Both the position numbers and the translations under genes were made by a program. The notes beneath the pieces were generated by a model that was given only the letters and a program-made list of their open reading frames with translations, ran no database searches and had not been told where the DNA came from. DNA of 64,000 nt from an uncultured Pseudomonadales bacterium (lineage in GTDB: Bacteria; Pseudomonadota; Gammaproteobacteria; Pseudomonadales; Azotimanducaceae), in assembly GCA_958296295.1 (NCBI GenBank), contig OY282460.1, positions 868,001 to 932,000 of the forward strand, read 5' to 3'. Of this stretch, positions 29,367-37,945 are shown one piece after another (within the stretch, counting starts at the first letter, position 1; each line of letters begins with the position of its first letter).

Positions 29367-30521
29367 ATGCCCGTCGACATCATCCAGTCCTTTTTCCTCA
29401 TCTTCACGGGGGCCGCGGCGTTGGCGGCGGTGGCGTTGTTCACGCGGCAGCCGCTGATCGTCGCCTACATCCTGATCGGCTGCGCGTTTGGGCCCCACGG
29501 GCTCAAGCTGGTACACGACGCCGCCTTGCTCGCGGAGATTGGCGAGATCGGCATCATCTTCCTGCTGTTCCTGGTGGGCCTCGATCTGCCGCCGAGCAAG
29601 CTCAAACACATGCTCGGCAAGGCGGTGGTCACGGCGTTGGCCAGCTCGGTGGTGTTCTTCGCCATCGGCTTCGGCGTCATGGCCGCATTCGGGTTCCCCG
29701 TGATCGAAGCATGCGTGGTGGGCGTCGCCTGCATGTTTTCGAGCACTATTCTCGGCATCAAGCTGTTGCCCACCACCGTGTTGCACCACCGGCACACCGG
29801 CGAGATCGTCATCAGCCTGCTGCTGCTGCAAGACCTCGTGGCGGTGGTCGCGCTGTTGCTGCTCGGCGGTTTCGAGGGCGGGGCGCTAGGCACCACGCTC
29901 ACCGTGGTGGTGGCTCTGCCTTTGGTGGTGGGTGTCGCCTTCGCCGGCGTGCGCTACTTCATCGAGCCGCTCCTCAAGCGTTTCGACGTGTTTCAAGAGT
30001 TCACGTTCCTGCTGGCCATCGGCTGGTGCCTCGGCATCGGCAGCGTGTCGCACTGGTTGAATCTGTCTTGGGAAATCGGCGCTTTCGTGGCCGGCGTGTC
30101 GCTGGCGAACTCGCTGATCGCGCCTTACATCACCGAGAATCTGCGCCCTTTGCGGGATTTCTTTCTCGTGCTTTTTTTCTTCGCGGTCGGCGCGGCCATC
30201 GATCCGGTGGTGCTGCTGGATGTGTGGATGCCGGCGCTGCTGTTGGCCGTGGTGGTGATCGCGGGCAAACCGCTGGTGTTTCGCGGGCTGTTGCGCTGGC
30301 GGGCGGAGCCGAGCGGCGTTGCCACGGAAATCGGCTATCGCCTGGGTCAGTGCAGCGAGTTCTCGCTGCTGCTCACCTACGTCGCCACGGCCATCATTTC
30401 CGCTGACGCCGCGCACATCGTGCAAGGCGCGACCGTGCTGACGCTGTTGGTGTCGAGCTATCTCGTGATCTTTCGCTACCCGAGCCCCATCGCCGTGTCC
30501 AAGGCGCTGCGGCGGGACTAG
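29367..30521 (+). CDS. CPA2-type cation/proton antiporter (Kef-like)
   Basis: 384 aa from ATG 29367. About twelve membrane segments, with the family motifs QPLIVAYILIGCAFGPHGL, IGIIFLLFLVGLDL and LSWEIGAFVAGVSLA. It lacks the C-terminal RCK/TrkA-N nucleotide domain of KefB/KefC, so it is a short form without that regulatory domain. It likely exchanges Na+ or K+ for protons at the inner membrane. The conserved Gln/Asp ion-site region is around LLLLQDLVAVV. Confidence 0.85.
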   Translation: MPVDIIQSFFLIFTGAAALAAVALFTRQPLIVAYILIGCAFGPHGLKLVHDAALLAEIGEIGIIFLLFLVGLDLPPSKLKHMLGKAVVTALASSVVFFAIGFGVMAAFGFPVIEACVVGVACMFSSTILGIKLLPTTVLHHRHTGEIVISLLLLQDLVAVVALLLLGGFEGGALGTTLTVVVALPLVVGVAFAGVRYFIEPLLKRFDVFQEFTFLLAIGWCLGIGSVSHWLNLSWEIGAFVAGVSLANSLIAPYITENLRPLRDFFLVLFFFAVGAAIDPVVLLDVWMPALLLAVVVIAGKPLVFRGLLRWRAEPSGVATEIGYRLGQCSEFSLLLTYVATAIISADAAHIVQGATVLTLLVSSYLVIFRYPSPIAVSKALRRD

Positions 30522-30569
30522 CCGAACGTCGCGGGCACGGCCAGATCCGAAGCGCCGTCGCGTTCGGCT
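30520..30569 (+). terminator. possible stem-loop after the antiporter gene
   Basis: AGCCGAACG (30520-30528) and CGTTCGGCT (30561-30569) are perfect 9-bp complements with a 32-base GC-rich loop that can pair further. There is no T-run, so intrinsic termination is uncertain. Confidence 0.35.
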
Positions 30570-30636
30570 ACACTTACGTCCGGCATCGCGGGGGAGCGCG
30601 CTGCCGAGATCGCCGAACCAACCAAACGGAAAACCA

Positions 30637-31329
30637 ATGTCCGAACATCCAGCCAAACTGCTTGCCGAGCTTGCCACAATCGATACGCCCACCGTCTGCA
30701 ACGCCTTGGAGGCGGTGGCGCCGAACCGGCGCGGCTACGGTTACACCGTGTCGCCGCTGGTTTGCACGCGCCCGGAATTGGGCGCGATGGTGGGTTACGC
30801 CCGCACCGTCACCATCTGCGCCCAACACCCGCCCACGCCGGGATCGAACCCGGGCGACTACTACGACTACGTCGATAACGGCGGCCCGAAACCGGCCATT
30901 TCCGTGATTCAAGATCTGGACGGCGCCGCCCGCGGCTACGGCTCCTTCTGGGGCGAGGTGAACAGCAACATCCACAAGGGCCTCGGCTGCTTGGGGGTTG
31001 TCACGGACGGCAGCGTGCGCGACTTGCCGGACATCGCCGACGGCTTTCAGATGCTGGCGGACCGCATCGGGCCGTCCCACGCGTTCGTGCGTGTGGTCGC
31101 CTTTGGCGGGTTGGTGAACGTCTGCGGCATGGAAGTGCGAAGCGGCGATCTCGTTCACGCCGATCAGCATGGCGCGGTGGTGATTCCACACGACGTGGCG
31201 GACAAGGTGATGGACGCCGCTGCCGCAATCGCCCGTCGCGAAGGCGTGATCATCAACGCGGCCAAGCAACCCGGGTTCAACGCCCAAAAACTCAAGGAAG
31301 CGCAGGGCCGCGCCCGCGAGATCCACTAG
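30637..31329 (+). CDS. RraA family protein
   Basis: 230 aa. The RraA/HMG-aldolase fold is indicated by the TIDTPTVCNALE start, the GCLGVVTDGSVRDLPDI motif (with the metal-site Asp of GS-RD) and VRSGDLVHADQHGAVVIP. Members are class II pyruvate aldolases (4-hydroxy-4-methyl-2-oxoglutarate type) or regulators of RNase E. The long GGPKPAISVIQDLDG insert favours the metabolic subgroup. It starts 30 bp upstream of the thioredoxin-fold fusion gene, so they are likely cotranscribed with the selenoprotein gene further on. Confidence 0.85.
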   Translation: MSEHPAKLLAELATIDTPTVCNALEAVAPNRRGYGYTVSPLVCTRPELGAMVGYARTVTICAQHPPTPGSNPGDYYDYVDNGGPKPAISVIQDLDGAARGYGSFWGEVNSNIHKGLGCLGVVTDGSVRDLPDIADGFQMLADRIGPSHAFVRVVAFGGLVNVCGMEVRSGDLVHADQHGAVVIPHDVADKVMDAAAAIARREGVIINAAKQPGFNAQKLKEAQGRAREIH

Positions 31330-31359
31330 CGCTTCCTTCGGCCCGAGAGGCGGCGGAGC

Positions 31360-32925
31360 ATGGCCAACAACCTGCCACCTTTCTCCTTGGCGGACATGTC
31401 CGGCAGGGATTTCGCTTTTCCGGCAAGCGGCGCCGGGCAAACGGTGGTTTGCTTCGTGAAGGAGGATTGCCCCACCTGCAATCTGGTGATGCCGCTGTTG
31501 CAGGTCCTGCACCAGAACGGGGCGATCCGAGTGCTGGCCCCGGGCCAGACCGCTGAAGGCAACCGCATCCTGGTCGAGCGCCACGGTCTCACGCTGCCGG
31601 TGCTGGACGATTCCACGCTCAAGGTGTCCTTCGCCTACGATGTGGAGACTGTGCCGCTGTTGCTGCTGGCGGACGCCGAGGGCCGCGAGATCGAGCGGCT
31701 CGTGGGGTTCGACCGCGACGAGTGGCGGGCTTTCTTCGACCGGCGCGCGCCAGAGGTTGAAGCGCGTTGGGACGCGCTGCCGAAGTGGCGGCCCGGCTGC
31801 GGTTCGCTCACCCAGGACCCGATCATCGCCGAGCGGCTGCGGGCGGAATCCGAGAACAGCCCGTTGCGCGCCCGCCGGATCGAGATCGCTCCCGCGGACG
31901 ACATGCACGAGTTCCTGTTCGATCAAGGCTTCACGGACGGCCTGCCCGTGGTGCCGCCTACCCCGGAGCGGGTGCTGCGGATGCTCGGCGGCACCCGTCG
32001 CGATAGCCAGGAAGTGGTGGTGAAGATGCCGCCGAACTACGCCCCGGCGACGGTGGAGAAGATCGCCATCAACGCCGTCCTCGCCGGCTGCCAACCGGCT
32101 CATCTGCCGGTGGTGCTCGCGGCGATTGAAGCCGTCTGCAACGAGCAGTTCAACATCCACGGCGTGAACGCCACCACGATGGGGGCCTCGCCGGTGCTGG
32201 TGGTGAACGGCCCGATACGCGAGCGCGTGGGCCTGAACATGAGGCTGGGCGCACTCGGCCAGGGCAGTCGCGCCAACGCCGCCATCGGTCGCGCCCTGCG
32301 GCTGGCCGTGCGCAACATCGGCGGCGCGCGTCCTGGCGGCACCGAGCGCTCCACGTTCGGCAATCCCATGAAATACACGATGTGTTTCCCGGAATGGGAG
32401 GAGCGCAGTCCGTGGCCGCCCCTGCACGTGGAACGTGGCTTCAAGCCCGAGGACTCGGTGGTGACCGCTTTCGCCATGACCAGCGGCCCGGTGCTGTGCG
32501 TTGATCAATCGTCGCGCACGGGGCGGCAAGTCGCCGGCAGCATCGGGCTTTCGCTGGAGGCCGCGCACCACGTTCGCTCCCACAACAGTTCGGATGCGCT
32601 GGTCGTTGTTTCTCCGGAGCATGTGGACACGCTGTGGCGCGACCGTTTCAGCAAGGACGATCTGCGCGAACATGTGCAACGGGTCACGGCCCGGCCCTTG
32701 TCGGAGCTGGTCTCAGACGATGACGTGGGCGGTGGATTCCCGCCGGAGCGGTTCGCGGCAATGCCACCCGATCGCCGCTCCCGGCGCGTGCCCAAGTTCG
32801 CAGCGAAGGAAAACCTGCACATCGTGGTGGCGGGAGCGGAAGCCGGCAAGTTCACGTCCATTTTTCACGGCTGGGCCGGTGGCGCGATGGGCTCGGTGCC
32901 GGTGTCGCGGAAGATCGGCGACTGA
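31360..32925 (+). CDS. thioredoxin-fold domain fused to UGSC-associated domain
   Basis: 521 aa. Residues 1-about 135 look like a TlpA/peroxiredoxin-type thioredoxin fold with a CPTC motif in CFVKEDCPTCNLVMPLL and the cis-Pro region VETVPLLLLAD. After a Cys-containing linker (RPGCGSLTQD) comes a 350-residue domain with FTDGLPVVPPTPERV, VEKIAINAVLAGCQPAHLPVVLAAIEA and GVNATTMGASPVLVVNGP, which I know only as a conserved domain in proteins near UGSC genes. The UGSC selenoprotein gene follows 125 bp downstream. A joint redox role is inferred; the substrate is unknown. Confidence 0.65.
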   Translation: MANNLPPFSLADMSGRDFAFPASGAGQTVVCFVKEDCPTCNLVMPLLQVLHQNGAIRVLAPGQTAEGNRILVERHGLTLPVLDDSTLKVSFAYDVETVPLLLLADAEGREIERLVGFDRDEWRAFFDRRAPEVEARWDALPKWRPGCGSLTQDPIIAERLRAESENSPLRARRIEIAPADDMHEFLFDQGFTDGLPVVPPTPERVLRMLGGTRRDSQEVVVKMPPNYAPATVEKIAINAVLAGCQPAHLPVVLAAIEAVCNEQFNIHGVNATTMGASPVLVVNGPIRERVGLNMRLGALGQGSRANAAIGRALRLAVRNIGGARPGGTERSTFGNPMKYTMCFPEWEERSPWPPLHVERGFKPEDSVVTAFAMTSGPVLCVDQSSRTGRQVAGSIGLSLEAAHHVRSHNSSDALVVVSPEHVDTLWRDRFSKDDLREHVQRVTARPLSELVSDDDVGGGFPPERFAAMPPDRRSRRVPKFAAKENLHIVVAGAEAGKFTSIFHGWAGGAMGSVPVSRKIGD

Positions 32926-33050
32926 CGAATTTCCGCAAACGCGGCATTCCGACGGTTCGTGCGAGGCGGGCCGATGTGCGGTATGTTTGCGGTTGGAGCG
33001 CGAGCGTTGAGCGCCCGCGCGATCAAGACTTCCACAAGAGATCCAAACTC

Positions 33051-33587
33051 ATGGCCACCATTCTCGACCCAACCGACGAACGAGTGCCGGTTGCCCGCTC
33101 GATCACGGAGCGGCCCGGCGCCATTGCCGGCAATGTCGCCCTGCTCGACATCGCCAAACCGCGCGGCAACGTGCTGCTGGACAGGCTGGAGCAGCGCTTG
33201 ACCGAGCAGTTGCCCGGCATCACCGTTCGGCGCTACGCCAAGCCCACGTTCACCAAGCCGGCGCCGGACGCGCTGCGTCAAGAAATCCGGGCCGACAACG
33301 ACTTCGTGATCGAGGCGCTGGCGGACTGAGGCTCCTGTACCACGTGCAGTTTGCATGACACGGTATGGTTCGAGATTCAGGGCGTTCCCTCGGTGAGCAT
33401 CGCTTCCAGCGCTTTCCGGGATGCCGCGGCCACGCAAGCCCGTTCGCTCGGAATGGTTGACGCCAAGTGCGTCTTTGTGCCGCACCCGATTCAGGATTCC
33501 ACGGACGCCGAGATGCGCGCCAAGGCGGACGCTTGCGTCGAGGAGGTGGTGACGGCGCTGACGAAGGTGGCCGGCGCCGCGGCTTGA
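33051..33587 (+). CDS. UGSC-family selenoprotein (in-frame UGA read as Sec)
   Basis: 178 aa from ATG 33051 if the in-frame TGA at 33327-33329 is read as selenocysteine (residue 93). The frame continues directly as GSCTTCSLHDTVWFE, giving the U-G-S-C motif that names this family, followed by the conserved SLHDT and a C-terminal segment CVFVPHPIQDSTDAEM. The N-terminal half (MATILDPTDER and NVLLDRLEQRL) and C-terminal half match the family only as one protein, so the stop is not a real end. A tRNA-Sec gene is in the same window. Standard gene callers would report a 92-aa fragment and an orphan ORF. Confidence 0.9.
33330..33365 (+). promoter_or_regulatory. candidate bacterial SECIS hairpin
   Basis: Directly after the UGA, TAC (33338-33340) can pair with GTA (33363-33365) and CGTG (33343-33346) with CACG (33359-33362), with a CA bulge and a 12-base loop CAGTTTGCATGA. 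Position within about 10-40 nt of the UGA fits the bacterial SECIS that recruits SelB. Pairing was done by eye. Confidence 0.5.
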
Positions 33588-33636
33588 CGGCGGCCTTGGC
33601 CGTCGCGAAGCCGGATTCGGAGCTTGCCATCCCGCC

Positions 33637-33981
33637 ATGCGTTTCGGCTTGCTGATTCAAGGCGGGGCGCTCGCCACCGGCGCCGCGCCGACGGCGCTTG
33701 GGTTCGCGCAGGCCGCGGTGGAGGCGGGACACGAAGTGCGCCGCGTCTTCTTCTACAAGGACGCCGTGGCCATCGGCAACCGCTTCGCCGCGGACGAGCG
33801 GGGCGTCCGCGCCGGGTGGGCGGAATTCGGCAAGCGCCACGATGTGGAACTGGTGCTTTGCGTGGGTTCGGCCCAGCGCCGCGGCGTGGTTGAAGAAACG
33901 GTCGCGGAAGGATTCCAGCTGGCGGGCCTTGGCCTGTTGGTTGAAGCCATGATCGAAGCCGACCGGCTGATCTCCTTTTGA
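33637..33981 (+). CDS. tusD: sulfurtransferase subunit TusD (DsrE family)
   Basis: 114 aa. The DsrE/TusD fold is recognised from MRFGLLIQGGA, the VFFYKDAVAIGNRF region and the active Cys in LCVGSAQRRGV (about residue 70). TusD accepts persulfide sulfur and passes it to TusE for tRNA 2-thiouridine synthesis; DsrE does the same in sulfur oxidisers. First gene of a four-gene cluster with 43-, 3- and -10-bp spacing. Confidence 0.92.
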   Translation: MRFGLLIQGGALATGAAPTALGFAQAAVEAGHEVRRVFFYKDAVAIGNRFAADERGVRAGWAEFGKRHDVELVLCVGSAQRRGVVEETVAEGFQLAGLGLLVEAMIEADRLISF

Positions 33982-34024
33982 GGGGGCTGACCGGGCGGCT
34001 GGCGGCGAAGGCCGCACGACGGCG

Positions 34025-34351
34025 ATGAGGAGCGTCCTCTACATCGTTCGGCGCCCGCCCGGGCCGCTTGCCGACGAGGCCACGGACCTGATGTTCGTTT
34101 CCGGCGTCTTCGAGCAGCCCACCAGCGTGCTGTTCACCGGCGATGGCGTGCGCCAGCTGGTGGGTTTGGCGGATCGGCAGTCGTCGGTGAAGGCCCTGCC
34201 CACCTACGACGTGGAGGCGCTTCATGTCGCGGCGGACGCGTTGGCGCAAAGGGGGTTGACGAAAGCGGACCTCGGCCTGCCGGTTCGATTGGCGGAGGAG
34301 GGCGCGGTGCGCGAGCTCCTCGGCAGCCACGACGTCATCATCACGGATTAG
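34025..34351 (+). CDS. tusC: sulfurtransferase subunit TusC (DsrF family)
   Basis: 108 aa, beginning MRSVLYIVRRPPG with the conserved VSGVFEQPTSVLFTGDGV region of the DsrF/TusC subunit. It is the non-catalytic partner in the TusBCD/DsrEFH hexamer. Cotranscribed with tusD and tusB. Confidence 0.9.
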   Translation: MRSVLYIVRRPPGPLADEATDLMFVSGVFEQPTSVLFTGDGVRQLVGLADRQSSVKALPTYDVEALHVAADALAQRGLTKADLGLPVRLAEEGAVRELLGSHDVIITD

Positions 34352-34354
34352 CCG

Positions 34355-34624
34355 GTGGCGACGCTCCACGTTTTGGCGAATCCCGCCGAGGCCGGCTCTT
34401 GCGTGGCGGCGTTGGCACCCGGCGATTGCGTGTTGCTGGTTGGCGACGGCACGTTCGCCTTGCGCTCGCTGGTTGGCGGGGAGTTGCCAGGCACCGTGCG
34501 GCTCGGTGCGCTGGCGCAAGACGCCGAACAACGGGCCGTGACGCTGGAAGGCACGCGCGCTTTGTCGTACGCGGATTTCGTGGCGTGGGCCGTCGCGTGC
34601 GACCGTAGCGTCACGTGGACCTGA
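34355..34624 (+). CDS. tusB: sulfurtransferase subunit TusB (DsrH family)
   Basis: 89 aa from a GTG 3 bp after tusC. The DsrH pattern ATLHVLANP and GDCVLLVGDGTFAL is present, with one Cys (CVAAL) near residue 16 in the position of the DsrH active-site Cys. It ends inside the tusE start (10-bp overlap). Confidence 0.88.
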   Translation: MATLHVLANPAEAGSCVAALAPGDCVLLVGDGTFALRSLVGGELPGTVRLGALAQDAEQRAVTLEGTRALSYADFVAWAVACDRSVTWT

Positions 34625-34923
34625 AACGCGACGCCGAAGGCCACCTTGCCGACCCGGCCGCGTGGTCGGAGGAGGTTGCGCGGGGATTGGCGCGGGAATC
34701 CGGAATCGAACTCGGCGCCGACCACTGGCGTGTGATAAACGCCGTGCGTCGCTTCCACGCAGAAACCGGCGTCTCCCCTTCAATGCGTCCCCTCGTCAAA
34801 TTGCTGCGCGCCGACGAGCGGGATCTAGCGTCGAGCATCGCCCTGTTGCGGCTCTTCCCCGCCAATCCGGCGCGGTTGGTGGCCAGGCTCGCCGGGCTGC
34901 CAAAACCCGACAACTGTTTGTGA
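34615..34923 (+). CDS. tusE: sulfur relay protein TusE (DsrC family)
   Basis: 102 aa from a GTG that overlaps tusB. The DsrC/TusE fold motifs DPAAWSEEVARGLARE, HWRVINAVRRFHAETGVSPSMR and the C-terminal penultimate Cys (PDNCL) are present. The second Cys found 10 residues before it in true DsrC of sulfite reductase systems is absent. This supports TusE, the tRNA-thiolation relay, over a dissimilatory DsrC. Confidence 0.88.
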   Translation: MDLKRDAEGHLADPAAWSEEVARGLARESGIELGADHWRVINAVRRFHAETGVSPSMRPLVKLLRADERDLASSIALLRLFPANPARLVARLAGLPKPDNCL

Positions 34924-34954
34924 CCATGCGCCGATGCGCCGGCGGCAACCCCAA

Positions 34955-36031
34955 ATGACGACCAACCCCTTCAACCCTTCCGCGGCCAACCCGCGCCATA
35001 TCGCCGGGCGCGGGGCCGAGAAGGTGGCCTTGGCCGACATGCTGGACGCCGGCAACCAAAGCCCGGTTGCCGTCATCTTCGGCCCGCGCGGCAATGGCAA
35101 GACGGCATTGGCGCGCTGGCTGGAGCGGGCCGCCGCCGCGAACGGTGTTGAAACGCGCTACCGCTACGCGCGGGCGTGCGGGACAATGGAAAATGCCAGC
35201 GCGTTGCTGCTGGATCAGGAGTGCGCAACCCACCGCGAACTGGAGGCCGCTGTTGGCGTTTACCGCGGGCCGCCACGCCTGCTCGTGATCGACGAAGCCC
35301 AAGGTCTGCCGCCATCGATAGCCGCGTCCCTTGTGGCGGCGACGGAGCTCTCCCAGGGCGCGTTGTCCGTCGTGCTCGTCGGCACGCCCCACTTGCACCA
35401 GATGCTGCATGACATCGACTCCTCGCTGTGGGCGAAGGGCCCGGCACTGCCTTTGCATCCCTTGGATCCCGCCAGCGCCGCGGATGCCTTGCAGACGCCG
35501 GCAACGGCCGCCGGGCGGCCCATCGCCGACGATGTCCTCGATAACGTCGTTGAGGATAGCCAAGGCTATCCACCCTTCCTGCAAGCGTGGGGCGCCAATC
35601 TCTGGCGCCAAACCGAGGCGGGCGCGCCGATCGAAGCCGACGCCATGGAACGCGCCCGCCCGGCTGTGGACTATTACCGTTTCTCTTTCTATGAGCACCG
35701 CAAGGCGGAATTGGTGCCCTACGCCTCGTCGGCTCTCGAAGTCGCCTACCTGTTCGCGGAAACGCCCGTCGCCAACGAAACCGCCATTCTCAACGCCATC
35801 CGACGCGGACTGCCCGCCCGGGCCTCCACGGCGGATCTTGCCGATGCGTTCCGCGACTTCCGCGACCTCGGCGTTTTCTGGCGCGAACCGGGAGCTGTGG
35901 ATTCTTACCGCCCGGCGATTCCAAGCCTGATGACGTCGATCCGCGAAGGCCAGGAGGCGGCGATACAGAGGCGTAAGGCCCGCCGGTCGCGTCAGGCGGC
36001 GGCGTCCAAGCGCGTGACGCCGCCCATGTAA
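34955..36031 (+). CDS. AAA family ATPase
   Basis: 358 aa from ATG 34955. Walker [18 protein letters not shown] and Walker [14 protein letters not shown] are followed by GTPHLHQML (sensor 1 area), as in STAND/ORC-like ATPases related to TniB and archaeal AAA_16 proteins. The C-terminus is basic ([15 protein letters not shown]). Its 3' end overlaps the convergent serS gene by 40 bp. Function is not known. Confidence 0.75.
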   Translation: MTTNPFNPSAANPRHIAGRGAEKVALADMLDAGNQSPVAVIFGPRGNGKTALARWLERAAAANGVETRYRYARACGTMENASALLLDQECATHRELEAAVGVYRGPPRLLVIDEAQGLPPSIAASLVAATELSQGALSVVLVGTPHLHQMLHDIDSSLWAKGPALPLHPLDPASAADALQTPATAAGRPIADDVLDNVVEDSQGYPPFLQAWGANLWRQTEAGAPIEADAMERARPAVDYYRFSFYEHRKAELVPYASSALEVAYLFAETPVANETAILNAIRRGLPARASTADLADAFRDFRDLGVFWREPGAVDSYRPAIPSLMTSIREGQEAAIQRRKARRSRQAAASKRVTPPM

Positions 36032-37269
36032 GCGCGAAGCGCGTCCGGCACGTGGATGGCGCCGTCGCCGTCCTGGTAGTTCTCCATGATGGCGATCAGC
36101 GTTCGGCCCACGGCAAGGCCGGATCCGTTCAGCGTGTGAACGTATTCCGGGCGACCGGATTCCGGCGACCGGCAGCGGGCCATCATGCGTCGCGCTTGGA
36201 AATCCAGGAAGTTGCTGCACGAGGAGATTTCCCGGTAGCGCCGCTCCGCCGGCAGCCACACTTCCAAGTCGATGGTCTTGGCCGCCGCGAACCCTAGATC
36301 CCCGGCGCAGAGCGCCACGGCGCGGTAGGGCAGGTCGAGCTTCCGCAGAATCGTCTCGGCGTGCCCCGTGAGCTCCTCCAGCGCCGGCCAGGAATCGCCC
36401 GCCGCGACAACCTGCACGAGCTCGACCTTCTCGAACTGGTGCTGGCGGAACATGCCGCGGGTGTCCTTGCCGTAGTTGCCGGCTTCGCTGCGGAAACACG
36501 GCGTGTGCGCGACGAAGCGCAAGGGCAACTCGCTGGCGGCGAGAATGCGCTCGCGCACCAGATTGGTGACCGGCACCTCGGCGGTGGGAATGAGAAATTG
36601 ATCGCGCTCGCCGCGCACCGCGAAGAGATCGTCCTCGAACTTCGGCAACTGGCCGGTGCCGAGCAGCGCGGCGCGGTCCACGATGTAGGGCACATAGACC
36701 TCCTCGTAGCCGTGATCTTGCACATGCGTATCCACCATGAACTGCACCAGCGCCCGGTGCAGTCTCGCCAAGGGCCCGCGCAACACGCTGAAGCGGGCGC
36801 CGGACAACTTGGCCGCGGCTTCCAAATCCAAGAGGCTTGGCGCGAGATCCACGTGGTCTTTCGGCGTGAAGTTGAAATCCGCCGGCTCGCGCCAACGCCG
36901 CAGTTCCAGGTTGTCGCTCTCGTCGCGCCCGGGCGGCACGCTCGCGTCCGGCACATTCGGCAGCGAGCGGGAAAACTCGTCCAGCTCGGCGCGCACGCTG
37001 TCGAAATCACGCGCCGCGGCGCTCAGCCTGTCGCCCAAGCCGCCCACCGCGGCCACCAGCGGCGCGATGTCTTCGCCGGCCGCCTTGGCGGCGCCGATGC
37101 GCCGGGAGGTGGTGCGCCGCTCGTTGCGCAAGCGTTCGGTCTCGGCCTGCAAATCCCGCCGGCGGGTATCCAGCGCCTCGAACCGCGCCACGTCCAGCGT
37201 GAAGCCGCGCAACGCCAACCGCGACGCGACGCCTTGGATGTCGCGCCGCAGTCGTGCCGGTTCGATCAT
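35992..37269 (-). CDS. serS: seryl-tRNA synthetase
   Basis: 425 aa from ATG 37269. An N-terminal coiled-coil arm ([23 protein letters not shown]) precedes the class II catalytic core with motif 2 ([26 protein letters not shown]), [16 protein letters not shown] and motif 3 ([19 protein letters not shown]). It charges tRNA-Ser and also tRNA-Sec, the first step of selenocysteine synthesis. The stop of crcB overlaps its start by 4 bp, giving the conserved rarA-crcB-serS order. Confidence 0.98.
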   Translation of the reverse strand: MIEPARLRRDIQGVASRLALRGFTLDVARFEALDTRRRDLQAETERLRNERRTTSRRIGAAKAAGEDIAPLVAAVGGLGDRLSAAARDFDSVRAELDEFSRSLPNVPDASVPPGRDESDNLELRRWREPADFNFTPKDHVDLAPSLLDLEAAAKLSGARFSVLRGPLARLHRALVQFMVDTHVQDHGYEEVYVPYIVDRAALLGTGQLPKFEDDLFAVRGERDQFLIPTAEVPVTNLVRERILAASELPLRFVAHTPCFRSEAGNYGKDTRGMFRQHQFEKVELVQVVAAGDSWPALEELTGHAETILRKLDLPYRAVALCAGDLGFAAAKTIDLEVWLPAERRYREISSCSNFLDFQARRMMARCRSPESGRPEYVHTLNGSGLAVGRTLIAIMENYQDGDGAIHVPDALRAYMGGVTRLDAAA

Positions 37270-37652
37270 CGCAGCACCGCCCCCAAGCGAAAGCCGACGA
37301 ACGCCGCGGCGATGGACAGGCCGACGCTGCCGAGGACGTAAGCCGCCGTGGCCATCAACCGGCCACTGCGCCAAAGCTCCAGCGTGTCCACCGAGAACGC
37401 GGAAAACGTGGTGAACGCGCCCAGCACGCCGACCACGAGGAAAGCGCGCCAAGTGCCCTCGAACCACGCCACGCCGGCCCATGCGCCGAGCACCGCGCCG
37501 ATGATGAGACAACCGATGGCGTTCACCGAGAACGTGCCCCAGGGCCAAGGCGCCGGCGCGGCAAGCAACTGCGCTCCGTGGCGAAGCACGGCGCCGCAGG
37601 CGCCGCCGAGCGCGATGAGCAAGAACGCCTTCACGCTATTGGCCCAAGGCAC
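37266..37652 (-). CDS. crcB: fluoride channel CrcB/Fluc
   Basis: 128 aa with four membrane segments. The motifs [26 protein letters not shown] and [16 protein letters not shown] are those of the dual-topology Fluc channel that exports fluoride. It overlaps serS by 4 bp. The 293-bp stretch between it and rarA shows no gene I can support. Confidence 0.95.
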   Translation of the reverse strand: MPWANSVKAFLLIALGGACGAVLRHGAQLLAAPAPWPWGTFSVNAIGCLIIGAVLGAWAGVAWFEGTWRAFLVVGVLGAFTTFSAFSVDTLELWRSGRLMATAAYVLGSVGLSIAAAFVGFRLGAVLR

Positions 37653-37945
37653 GCGGCAAGTTGCCGAAGTTCGCCGTGTTCCCGTTTCCCGGCCTGGCGG
37701 CCATGCAACGTGTTCAATAGCGAACTCGGTGGATTACGCCGGTAAACGATGTCTGTGCGCACCATCTTGGCAACTTGGCGGCCTTCGCGGACGTCCTGTT
37801 TCCAAAGCGCTTCACGGGCCGCAGCCGCAACCAACTCCCCAAGCGGCGATGGCGAAGGGCGGCCGCCGGATGTTGTGCTTGGGCCATGCGCGGCATGGTA
37901 CACCGGCGGCGCGTTGGCGATGGCCGCGGGCCGCGTTTGGCGGCT

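Noticed and set aside
30574..32679. 701-aa minus-strand open frame
   Set aside because: Antisense to the RraA and thioredoxin-fusion genes, both of which have clear family motifs.
34796..36895. 699-aa minus-strand open frame
   Set aside because: Antisense to the AAA ATPase gene and out of frame with serS; Arg/Gly/Ala-rich without motifs.
37830..37870. GGCGATGGC-containing stretch near crcB, reminiscent of a fluoride riboswitch
   Set aside because: It is on the strand opposite to crcB and lacks the paired pseudoknot elements, so it cannot control crcB.
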